Shown here: one piece after another, positions 1-7,500 of the stretch
Layout of the letters: every line of letters begins with the position of its first letter
Numbering within the stretch: the first letter of the stretch is position 1
Assembly: GCA_027310845.1 (NCBI GenBank)
Contig: DAIDAB010000016.1
Location: 1-19,185, forward strand
DNA length: 19,185 bases
Direction of reading: 5' to 3'
Origin: a bacterium
Lineage (GTDB): Archaea > Thermoproteota > Nitrososphaeria > Nitrososphaerales > CADDZS01
Translations under genes and position numbers: made by a program
The notes under the pieces: generated by a model
The model's database searches: none
What the model saw: the letters and a program-made list of their open reading frames with translations, nothing else
Told to the model about the DNA's origin: nothing

Positions 1-918
1 ATGCCTATCTTTGCAGAGTTCAAATACGATGGAATTAGGGCGCAAATCCACAAGAAAGAGCACGCCATCAGAATATTTTCAAGGAACCTTGCCGATATTA
101 CGCAGTACTTCCCAGAATTGAAACAAGCCGCCTTGGAACTTAATCGTGACCTCATTCTAGATGGCGAGATCATCGCGTTTGACAAAGGACGGCCACTAGC
201 ATTCCAGATGCTCCAGAGGAGGCTCAGGAAGATTTCGAGGTCAGTATCTGACGCGCCAATCAAGTATTTTGCATTTGATATTCTGCACAATGGAGATTCC
301 CTGACAGAACGCCCGTTTAGTGAAAGATTAGGGATTCTGAGATCATTGGACATGCCAGGGATACTTGCGTTCTCGGAGCAAAGACCGGTGGCAAGCATTG
401 GAGAGGTCCAAGAAATGTTCGAAGAGAGCAAAGGCCTTGGATATGAAGGTCTTGTTGCAAAAGATCCAGAGTCTCATTACGCGCCAGGAAGAAGAGGTTC
501 AAGCTGGGTCAAGCTTAAGAAAGAACTTGACACATTGGATGTCGTAATAGTCGCCGCGGAGTACGGACACGGGAAGAGGGCCGGGATGATTTCTGACTAC
601 ACTTTTGCCGTGAGGGACGGATCAGAACTCAAGACTGTGGGGAAGGCCTACTCCGGCATGACCGACGCGGAGATAAGGGAAATGACCGAATTGTTAAAGT
701 CGATAACTCTCAGAGACTATGGATATCGAAGAACAGTAAGGCCTCAAGTCGTGATCGAGGTTGCATTTGACGCGATCCAAAGGAGCGGGCGCCACGACAG
801 CGGGTTTGCGCTGCGTTTCCCGAGGATCAAGAGAATCCGCAATGACAAATCTGTGTCTGATATTGACACCCAAGAGCGCGTGAGGAAGATATACGAATCA
901 CAGAAAGTGCGAATCTAG
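1..918 (+). CDS. lig: ATP-dependent DNA ligase, 5'-truncated by window edge
   Basis: This is the catalytic part of an archaeal ATP-dependent DNA ligase, which seals nicks in replication and repair through an enzyme-AMP intermediate. The visible 305 residues begin just before nucleotidyltransferase motif I, KYDG, with the adenylated lysine at visible residue 8. Then come DGEIIAF near residue 54 (motif III), EGLVAKDPES near 149 (motif IV) and SSWVKLKKE near 168 (motif V). The OB-fold domain ends in LRFPRIKRIRND, as in family members. These enzymes are usually near 590 residues with an N-terminal DNA-binding domain, so the ATG at base 1 is internal and about 250 residues lie upstream of the window. 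The stop codon overlaps that of the convergent trm5 by 4 nt (CTAG). The family assignment is certain; the start is not visible. Confidence 0.95.
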   Translation: MPIFAEFKYDGIRAQIHKKEHAIRIFSRNLADITQYFPELKQAALELNRDLILDGEIIAFDKGRPLAFQMLQRRLRKISRSVSDAPIKYFAFDILHNGDSLTERPFSERLGILRSLDMPGILAFSEQRPVASIGEVQEMFEESKGLGYEGLVAKDPESHYAPGRRGSSWVKLKKELDTLDVVIVAAEYGHGKRAGMISDYTFAVRDGSELKTVGKAYSGMTDAEIREMTELLKSITLRDYGYRRTVRPQVVIEVAFDAIQRSGRHDSGFALRFPRIKRIRNDKSVSDIDTQERVRKIYESQKVRI

Positions 919-1748
919 AAAAGGACTACAATGTCTGCTACAGCCTGAATGAACCTTGGGCCGACCTCCCTCACGCGTTTCCAGTTCTTCACTGAGTAAT
1001 TGCGATCGAGACGCGCTTCCCCGAGGTGCCTTTCTATCCAAGAGTCATCTTCAAAATATTCCTGCGAAACGTGAGTGTAGTAGTGGATCGTCGCATCGGG
1101 CTTTGCAGAATTAAACGCTGCGCTAAGGAATTCAAATGATTTCTCGGGGAGGGGCATCAGTATCCTATCGAAGGACAAAGGATGATTTCTTGCAAATTCC
1201 TGCGCATCTGCGAGAATTGGATTCACCGTGCCCTTGAGCTTCTTGTTCAACTTGAGAGATTCTTTTGCGTATGAGATAGCTTCAGGATTCTTATCCACGC
1301 TTTCCACTATGCAATTCTTTTTCTTCGCGGCGATGATTGAAAATGTGCCTAGACCAGCAAACATGTTGAAGATGTGTTCGCCGTCCAGTACTAGACTAGC
1401 TATTCTCTCTCTTTCTGTTGAAAGCCTCGGGGAAAAATATACTGTTGCAACATTCACTTTGAAGAGGCAGCCGCTCTCCTTGTACACGGTTTCGAATTTC
1501 CTCTCACCAGCGATAAATTTCACTCCTCTTGTCCTAAACTCTCCCTCCACATTGGAGGCCTGCTTCAGCACTGTTCGGACATTTTTCATTCGTAGGAGAA
1601 TTTGATCAGCTATAGCTGACTCTCTATTCTCGAGCTCTTCGGGAATCTTGATTATAGCAATGTCTCCTATCACATCAAAGGCAGAAGAGAGAAAGGATAT
1701 CTCTTCCTTTGTGAATAGATCGCTGAGAGCTTCTTTCAGCATCGGCAA
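915..1748 (-). CDS. trm5: Trm5-like tRNA (guanine-37) methyltransferase
   Basis: Class I SAM-dependent methyltransferase of the Trm5/Tyw2 family, which methylates N1 of G37 next to the anticodon and so protects the reading frame. It is 277 aa, shorter than the roughly 330-aa three-domain Trm5b, so the N-terminal D1 domain appears to be missing. The family signature VYFSPRLSTERER is at residues 103-115, the SAM loop MFAGLGTFS at 129-137 and the acidic ribose-binding strand VDKNPEAI near 151. The catalytic loop reads DRILMPLPEKSFEFL from 194. As I recall, Trm5 enzymes have MNLP in this loop, so the usual Asn appears to be Pro199. It lies 22 nt downstream of abce1 on the same strand and is probably cotranscribed. 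A Tyw2-like or changed specificity cannot be excluded. Confidence 0.85.
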   Translation of the reverse strand: MPMLKEALSDLFTKEEISFLSSAFDVIGDIAIIKIPEELENRESAIADQILLRMKNVRTVLKQASNVEGEFRTRGVKFIAGERKFETVYKESGCLFKVNVATVYFSPRLSTERERIASLVLDGEHIFNMFAGLGTFSIIAAKKKNCIVESVDKNPEAISYAKESLKLNKKLKGTVNPILADAQEFARNHPLSFDRILMPLPEKSFEFLSAAFNSAKPDATIHYYTHVSQEYFEDDSWIERHLGEARLDRNYSVKNWKRVREVGPRFIQAVADIVVLF

Positions 1749-1770
1749 GGGAAGTTTTGCTCCAAAGGTG

Positions 1771-2514
1771 CTATGCTTTTATCTCTTCCAGTGAGGAAGC
1801 CTCTGGAGCCTTTCCGAGGTAATAGTATTTCTTTTGCTCCTTTTGCATCCTGTCAAGTTTGCTCTCGGGCTTATTGACACGCGGGCGGCCAGTCGTGATG
1901 TCGCGCCTGTATGTTATCCCTAGCTCTCCAAGAAAAGCGTTCATCCCATCAGCTTTTCCCATCGGCTTTCCGGCTCGGCCTGATTTGCCCGGCACTCCTG
2001 AGAATATCATGAGGGAATCTGAGACAATATCAACAAGCTGTATGTCGTGGTCTATAACAAGTGCTGTTTTCCCCATAGATCTAACGAATCTTTGGATCGA
2101 CTTTGCTAGCACTATTCTATCTTCGACGTCGATGAATGCTGAGGGCTCGTCAAAAGCATAGATCATCGCGTCCTGCAAAAGCGTGGCAACAATCGCGACT
2201 TTTTGCAACTCGCCTCCGCTGAGCGTCTTTAGTGATTTTTCAAACAATTTGTTCAGTTTGAGAGGTAATATGAGCTGGCTCTGGATTAAGCCAGTGTCTA
2301 CGTTCTTGTTGATCGACCTAAAATATGAGATGACATCAGTTTCGGATTCTGCAGATAGGTATTGTGGCTTGTAGGCCACTTTCGCCGAGACATCCACGTT
2401 GCCACTCGTAGCGCTTTCAAGCCCTGAGAGAATCTTGAGAAAGGTAGTCTTGCCAAGAGCGTTTGCACCGAGTATTCCGATCACTTCTCCGAGCCTGATC
2501 TCCGCGGGATCCAC
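1771..2514 (-). CDS. abce1: ABCE1/Rli1 C-terminal half (second ATPase domain)
   Basis: Second nucleotide-binding domain of ABCE1, the Fe-S ATPase that splits ribosomes after termination. From the GTG at 2514 it reads 247 aa: Walker A GANALGKTTF (16-25; families usually have GxNGIGKTTF), signature LSGGELQ (98-104), Walker B IYAFDEPSA (118-126), H-loop His156, and the typical tail GRPRVNKP...LDRMQKEQKKYYYL. The GTG has no SD, and it is unlikely to be a natural start. The seven codons before it (FPNFNLR) are in the same frame, belong to the first strand of the domain, and follow directly on the TAA that ends the upstream half. This is therefore best read as the continuation of the gene at 2536-3594. 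All catalytic motifs are intact. Confidence 0.9.
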   Translation of the reverse strand: MDPAEIRLGEVIGILGANALGKTTFLKILSGLESATSGNVDVSAKVAYKPQYLSAESETDVISYFRSINKNVDTGLIQSQLILPLKLNKLFEKSLKTLSGGELQKVAIVATLLQDAMIYAFDEPSAFIDVEDRIVLAKSIQRFVRSMGKTALVIDHDIQLVDIVSDSLMIFSGVPGKSGRAGKPMGKADGMNAFLGELGITYRRDITTGRPRVNKPESKLDRMQKEQKKYYYLGKAPEASSLEEIKA

Positions 2515-2538
2515 TCTGAGATTGAAATTCGGGAATTA
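2515..2538 (-). other. In-frame TAA joining the two abce1 halves
   Basis: The TAA at 2538-2536 is followed in the same frame by seven sense codons (FPNFNLR) and then by the second ATPase domain. There is no insertion, deletion or shift, and the linker length looks normal for the family. One base change (for example TAA from AAA, GAA, CAA, TAT or TAC) would restore one continuous gene from 3594 to 1771. What is seen is a single nonsense codon. Whether it is a sequencing error, a recent mutation, a real split gene or a read-through site cannot be told from sequence alone. Confidence 0.9.
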
Positions 2539-3594
2539 CTTTGTGATCTCTGTGTAACTGCAAATCGTCGGCGTCTCGGTCACGTCCTCAAGCGGCGAGT
2601 AGATGTCAAAATGTACTGGTTGATCACGAAAGCGGATGTTCTCCACTTGAAGGTAACCTTCGAGAAGCTCGTTGATTCCAGTTCTCGCGCTCTGGATCGA
2701 GGACACAATTCCATAGACCCCCGGTTCTCCATAGAGTATGTGGATGTAATCGCTAAGATAATCAAGGAATGAGAGGTAATGCTCAACTAGTACGACCGAG
2801 GCCCTCTTTGCCAAGTTTGAGACAACATGTGAGACATGCATTCTTTGAAACACGTCGTTGTAACTTGAGGGTTCGTCAAATAGGTAAAGGTCGGCGTCTT
2901 TTAGAGCAGTCGCCGCAACAGCAGTCCTCTGGAGTTCTCCGCCGCTGAGTTCAGAAACATTCCTGTCTAAGCACTCATTCAAATCGAGTGAATCAGACAT
3001 CTCATTCAAGTCGCGAGAGGCACCAGCTTGTGCCTTAAGAAGATCCCTCACAGTCCCACTCCACACCTTTGGGATTAGATACACGGCCTGCGGCTTGATC
3101 GAGACGCGAAGGGAACCGTTTGAAATTGCTTCAAAGTGGCTTTGGAGCTCGGTACCTTGGAACTCTTCTATAATCTCGCTCCACGAGGGCGGGACCTCAT
3201 ACCTTCCGAGGTTTGGCTTGAGCGAGCCAGAGAGAACATTGAGCGCAGTCGACTTGCCAACTCCGTTTCGTCCGACAAGCCCTACGACTGCTTTTTTCTT
3301 TGGGATTGGTATTTTGTACAGTCGGAATGTGTTCACTCCATACTGGTGGACTTTTTCCTCGCCCAGTTCGGTTGCGATATTGATAATCGAGATGGCTTCG
3401 AAGGGGCATTTCTTTACGCAGATCGTACAGCCAGTGCAAAGCTCTTCACTGATCAGGGCCTTCGCATCCTGCCCCAGAACTATGCAATCGCTACCTGTCT
3501 TGTTTACTGGGCAGAAGGTGATGCACTCGAGATTACATTTTCTGGAGTGGCAGCTTTCTCTATCCAGGACAGCTATTCTATGGGGCATCGACAT
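2536..3594 (-). CDS. abce1: ABCE1/Rli1 N-terminal half (Fe-S domain and first ATPase domain)
   Basis: First 352 residues of the ribosome-recycling ATPase ABCE1. The N-terminal ferredoxin-like domain has cysteines at 15, 20, 24, 28 and 53, 56, 59, 63 (CTGCTICVKKCP), enough for two 4Fe-4S clusters. The first ATPase domain follows: Walker A GRNGVGKST (108-116), KPQAVYLIPK near 167, signature LSGGELQ (216-222), Walker B DLYLFDEPSSYNDV (235-248), H-loop VEHY with His272, then the hinge LDYLSD. The ATG at 3594 has GGAG (3604-3607 on the plus strand) 9 nt upstream, which fixes the start. The frame ends at TAA 2538-2536 inside the linker to the second ATPase domain. If the TAA is read through or is an error, the protein is 607 residues, close to the usual 590-600. 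Confidence 0.93.
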   Translation of the reverse strand: MSMPHRIAVLDRESCHSRKCNLECITFCPVNKTGSDCIVLGQDAKALISEELCTGCTICVKKCPFEAISIINIATELGEEKVHQYGVNTFRLYKIPIPKKKAVVGLVGRNGVGKSTALNVLSGSLKPNLGRYEVPPSWSEIIEEFQGTELQSHFEAISNGSLRVSIKPQAVYLIPKVWSGTVRDLLKAQAGASRDLNEMSDSLDLNECLDRNVSELSGGELQRTAVAATALKDADLYLFDEPSSYNDVFQRMHVSHVVSNLAKRASVVLVEHYLSFLDYLSDYIHILYGEPGVYGIVSSIQSARTGINELLEGYLQVENIRFRDQPVHFDIYSPLEDVTETPTICSYTEITK

Positions 3595-3903
3595 GATGGA
3601 GTACTCCTAAGGTTACCTATTCTAGGCCGGAATTTCTAATATTCGCACCTCACGGTATATTAGTATTATATCGATAAAGGATACTTGATACTCAAAACAT
3701 AGACATGTGAGGAACTTGAACTTTCGCCCCACATCCATTTGCGAGATATGATTTTCACATTACTACAAGTACAATTGGTCAATTTGCAATAGGATTCCTG
3801 ATCCGTATTAGTTCATTCACACGTTATCGAGCTGATAGAATGTCTGTGAAAGACAGAAATATTAGACAGCTGCGCGTTTTTCCGTCAGGGGATTTCCGGC
3901 CAA
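3595..3903. promoter_or_regulatory. Divergent promoter region abce1 / cdc48
   Basis: This 309-bp AT-rich gap lies between two divergent genes. For cdc48, a TATA-like AAATATTA at 3857-3864 would start transcription near 3887, leaving a leader of about 17 nt with a weak purine stretch (aggggat) before TTG 3904. For abce1 on the minus strand there are two candidates: GATATAATAC (complement of about 3662-3671), giving a leader near 45 nt, or a closer box around 3638-3644, giving about 20 nt. GGAG at 3604-3607 (complement) is the abce1 SD. I see no gene and no clear dyad in the middle 150 bp. Confidence 0.6.
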
Positions 3904-6072
3904 TTGAGCCAACAAGGCGTAACGTTGAAGGTGCTTGAAGCCTACACAAGAGACGTAGGCAGAGGCGTTGCAAGAATCGATTATGATGCCATGGATGCTT
4001 TGGATGCTTCCACTGGTGACATAATTGAGATCAAGGGAAAGAGAAGAACTGTCGCAAAGTGCCTTCCCCTGTACCCCTCAGACGAGGGACGAGGTGTAAT
4101 CAGGATAGACGGTTTGATCAGGAACAACTCTGGAGTCGCGATTGGTGACACTGTTACGATAAAGAAAATCAAAGCCCCACCTGCTGAGAAAGTTGTCGTT
4201 GCGCCTTTGGAGGCGATTCCCCCAATCGACGAGCGCTACCTCGCCGACGCATTGGAGAGCGTGCCTGTTACCAAGGGAGACAATATCATGATTCCATACT
4301 TTGGCGGCCGCCTGACATTCCAAGTTCTTGGCGTGAGCCCGATGGCTGATGCAGTTCTGATAACACAGAGAACGATTTTTGCGATCTCCGAGAAGGGCGA
4401 GACTCTCAGAGGCGTTCCACAAGTCACGTACGAGGATATTGGCGGTCTCAAAGACGAGATACAAAAAGTCAGAGAAATGATCGAGCTCCCCCTGAGGCAC
4501 CCCGAGATTTTCGAGAAGCTTGGTGTGGAAGCTCCAAAAGGAGTCTTGCTTTATGGTCCTCCAGGAACAGGCAAGACCCTACTTGCAAAGGCGGTCGCGA
4601 ACGAGAGCAATGCACACTTTATCAGCATCTCAGGCCCGGAGATCATGAGTAAGTTCTACGGAGAGAGTGAGGCTAGGCTCAGGGAGATATTCAAAGAAGC
4701 CCGGGAAAAGGCGCCGACCATTGTTTTCATAGATGAGATTGACAGCATTGCCCCAAAGAGAGAAGAGGTCACGGGCGAGGTCGAAAGACGAGTGGTCTCA
4801 CAGCTTCTTTCTCTAATGGATGGACTGGAGGCGAGAGGAAAGGTCATCGTCATCGCGGCTACAAACAGGCCCAACGCGATTGACCCGGCACTCCGAAGGC
4901 CCGGAAGATTCGACAGGGAAATCGAGATCAAAGTTCCTGACAAGAAGGGGAGGTTCGAAATCCTCCAGATACACACAAGGCACATGCCTCTCACTCAAGA
5001 GGTTGATCTTGAGAGACTCTCATCGATTGCCCATGGTTTCGTCGGAGCAGATCTTGAGGGACTCTGCAAAGAGGCGGCGATGAAGACTCTTAGGAGAATG
5101 CTTCCGGAGCTCAAACTCGAAGAGGATAAGCTCCAACCGGAATTCCTAAACAGGCTTCAGGTTACAATGGATGATTTTGAGAACGCTCTCAAGGACGTGA
5201 TGCCTTCAGCTATGAGAGAGGTCTACCTTGAGACCCCTGATGTAAAGTGGGCAGATATAGGAGGCCTTGACGGAATCAAGAAGGAACTGCAAGAGGCAGT
5301 CGAATGGCCGTTAAAATATCCTGACCTGTACACGACGATAGGATACAGCATGCCAAAGGGTGTGCTGCTTTACGGACCTTCGGGCACCGGCAAGACGCTT
5401 CTCGCAAAGGCCGTGGCAACAGAGAGTGAGGCTAACTTCATCAGCGTGAGGGGACCAGAACTGCTTTCAAAGTGGGTCGGAGAGTCAGAGAGAGGAGTCA
5501 GGGAGGTATTCAGGCGCGCGAGGCAGGCTTCACCATGTGTGATCTTCTTTGATGAGATTGATGCGCTCGCACCAGTCAGAGGGCTCGGCGAAGATAGCAT
5601 GGTTACAGAACGGGTCGTGAGTCAACTGCTTACAGAACTCGATGGGATTCAATCACTTGCAGGAGTCGTCGTGCTCGCGGCTACAAATAGGATGGATATG
5701 GTCGACCCATCCCTCCTGAGGGCTGGACGCTTCGACAAGCTTCTCTTCATACCGCCGCCGGACAAGAACGCAAGGAAACAGATACTCGATATTCAGATCA
5801 AGCACAAGCCTATTGGTGCCGATCTCGATCTGGAACGCGTAGCAGAGATGACCGATGGATTCAGCGGAGCCGACATTACTTCAGTTGTCAACACTGCTGT
5901 CTCATTGGTGCTCCAGGAGTACGTTGCGAGCTTCCCCAAGCCCGAAGACGCAAAGAAACACGCGGCAGAAGCTGCCGTGACTATGAAACACTTTGAGGAT
6001 GCTATTCGAAAGGTCAAGACTTCGAGAGAAGGCAAGCCCGTGGAAAAAATCGCGGTTCCTTACTACAGGTAG
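3904..6072 (+). CDS. cdc48: Cdc48/VAT double AAA+ ATPase
   Basis: Archaeal homologue of p97/Cdc48/VAT, a hexameric unfoldase that pulls proteins apart and can feed the 20S proteasome. The 722 aa match the usual length. The N-terminal double-psi barrel (about 5-90) and Cdc48 domain 2 (about 100-165) are followed by D1 with Walker A GPPGTGKT (218-225), Walker B IVFIDEID (273-280) and arginine-finger region RRPGRFD near 331. D2 has Walker A GPSGTGKT (491-498, Ser in place of the common second Pro), Walker B VIFFDEID (546-553) and LRAGRFD. The last residues, PYYR, resemble the HbYX tail that docks proteasomal ATPases on the 20S core. The start is TTG at 3904, since the N-domain begins immediately and no ATG lies in frame close upstream. 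Confidence 0.97.
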   Translation: MSQQGVTLKVLEAYTRDVGRGVARIDYDAMDALDASTGDIIEIKGKRRTVAKCLPLYPSDEGRGVIRIDGLIRNNSGVAIGDTVTIKKIKAPPAEKVVVAPLEAIPPIDERYLADALESVPVTKGDNIMIPYFGGRLTFQVLGVSPMADAVLITQRTIFAISEKGETLRGVPQVTYEDIGGLKDEIQKVREMIELPLRHPEIFEKLGVEAPKGVLLYGPPGTGKTLLAKAVANESNAHFISISGPEIMSKFYGESEARLREIFKEAREKAPTIVFIDEIDSIAPKREEVTGEVERRVVSQLLSLMDGLEARGKVIVIAATNRPNAIDPALRRPGRFDREIEIKVPDKKGRFEILQIHTRHMPLTQEVDLERLSSIAHGFVGADLEGLCKEAAMKTLRRMLPELKLEEDKLQPEFLNRLQVTMDDFENALKDVMPSAMREVYLETPDVKWADIGGLDGIKKELQEAVEWPLKYPDLYTTIGYSMPKGVLLYGPSGTGKTLLAKAVATESEANFISVRGPELLSKWVGESERGVREVFRRARQASPCVIFFDEIDALAPVRGLGEDSMVTERVVSQLLTELDGIQSLAGVVVLAATNRMDMVDPSLLRAGRFDKLLFIPPPDKNARKQILDIQIKHKPIGADLDLERVAEMTDGFSGADITSVVNTAVSLVLQEYVASFPKPEDAKKHAAEAAVTMKHFEDAIRKVKTSREGKPVEKIAVPYYR

Positions 6073-6153
6073 GACGAAAGCAAGTATCCAGTTTCCATGC
6101 TATGGAAGCCTTACATATCGAGTGAGCATGGAGAGCTTTCCGGCTAAAGTGTC

Positions 6154-7500
6154 TTGTCTTCGAGTGAGACAAAAAAAGCAGACTCTCTAGAAGGGTACAG
6201 AGGGATTGCACTAAACCTGCTCAGGAATGCGCAGGCATGCATTGGATGCAGGATCCTAGTCAAGACTGGAGACGGTTTTGAAATTTCTGGCATCCTGATC
6301 CCAAGATACGAACACGCAGATGAGAAGCATTTAGTATTGAAGCTCAAGTCAGGATACAATGTCGGCGTAGATACTTCAAACATCATTTCGATCTCAGTAA
6401 TTGAACCTTCAAATCCTCCGGTTGAGACTTCAGTTTCTCCGGTTTTTTCGCAAACAGGAAGGAAAGTGTTGCTGTTGAGCACCGGCGGTACGATTGCGAG
6501 CAAAGTAGACTATAGGACCGGGGCGGTACATCCCGCGCTCTCTGCTGATGACCTCTATTCCGCCGTCCCAGAGCTTGGGAAAATTGCAGCGATACACCCT
6601 GAAGTTGTCTTCTCGACTTACAGTGAGAACCTCAATCCAACGCACTGGCAGAAACTCGCAGAAAGAATAGTTGCGAGCTCGAGCGATTCCTCACTCGATG
6701 GAATCGTCGTGATGCTTGGGACGGATACGATGGCATATGTGTCGGCTGCGCTCAGCTTCGCGCTCCTGGGGTTCCGCTTTCCAGTCGTATGCGTAGGAGC
6801 CCAGAGATCCTCGGATCGTCCATCCTCTGACTCTGCATTGAACTTGAATGCAGCAGTCAGATTCGCCGCATATTCCAAGACAAGCGGGGTCTACATCGCC
6901 ATGCACGAGGATACAAGCGATGGCACAGTCGCAATACACTCCGGCAGTAGAGTGAGAAAAAACCACACGAGCAGAAGAGATGCATTCGAGTCGATCGATG
7001 TTCCACTCGTAGCAGAGGTCAAAGGTTCAGAGATCCATTTTATCACGAATCCTGAGGTCTTAAACGCGCGCAGCCAAGTCGATGCCTCACTGCTGATGAA
7101 GACAAAGTTCGAGCCGAGAGTATCTCTTCTCAAGTTCCATCCGGGATTTGACGCGGGAGTCCTCGATTATTTTGAAGAAAAGAATTCGATGGGTATCATC
7201 ATCGAGGGGAGCGGGCTAGGGCACGTTTCATCTGAAACTGTTGCCAGAATCGAGGAGCTCACAAAAGGTGGATTATTTGTTGGAATGACTTCCCAATGCA
7301 TTTGGGGCCGAGTGGATCTCAATGTCTACGACACTGGAAGGGATCTGCTCAACGCGGGTGTTTTGCCCCTTGAAGACATGATCGGGGAAACCGCTTTTAC
7401 AAAACTGTCTTGGGCTCTTGGAAACTTTCAACGTGAGAGAGTGGAACAAGTCATGCTCACAAATGTCGCTGGAGAGATCACCTCCCGCACCTCACCGTGA
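6154..7500 (+). CDS. gatD: Glu-tRNA(Gln) amidotransferase subunit D
   Basis: Asparaginase-like subunit of the archaeal GatDE complex, which releases ammonia from glutamine so that GatE can turn Glu-tRNA(Gln) into Gln-tRNA(Gln). It has 448 aa. An N-terminal small-barrel region (about 15-85) precedes the asparaginase core. Catalytic motifs are STGGTIAS (nucleophile Thr113), GTDTM (Thr190, Asp191) and RVRKNHTS (Lys266). The Thr113-Lys266 spacing of 153 equals that of the Thr101/Lys254 pair I recall for the Methanothermobacter enzyme. The only suitable start is TTG 6154. There is no clear SD, and a TATA-like stretch at about 6110-6118 would give a short leader. The stop overlaps the gatE start (GTGA), so the two are translationally coupled. 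Confidence 0.95.
   Translation: MSSSETKKADSLEGYRGIALNLLRNAQACIGCRILVKTGDGFEISGILIPRYEHADEKHLVLKLKSGYNVGVDTSNIISISVIEPSNPPVETSVSPVFSQTGRKVLLLSTGGTIASKVDYRTGAVHPALSADDLYSAVPELGKIAAIHPEVVFSTYSENLNPTHWQKLAERIVASSSDSSLDGIVVMLGTDTMAYVSAALSFALLGFRFPVVCVGAQRSSDRPSSDSALNLNAAVRFAAYSKTSGVYIAMHEDTSDGTVAIHSGSRVRKNHTSRRDAFESIDVPLVAEVKGSEIHFITNPEVLNARSQVDASLLMKTKFEPRVSLLKFHPGFDAGVLDYFEEKNSMGIIIEGSGLGHVSSETVARIEELTKGGLFVGMTSQCIWGRVDLNVYDTGRDLLNAGVLPLEDMIGETAFTKLSWALGNFQRERVEQVMLTNVAGEITSRTSP

Noticed and set aside
2536..2538. Pyrrolysine or selenocysteine decoding of the abce1 stop
   Set aside because: The codon is TAA; pyrrolysine uses TAG and selenocysteine TGA.
3095..3639. Two long plus-strand open frames opposite the start of abce1
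   Set aside because: They are antisense shadows of the Fe-S and first ATPase domain, which is clearly coding.
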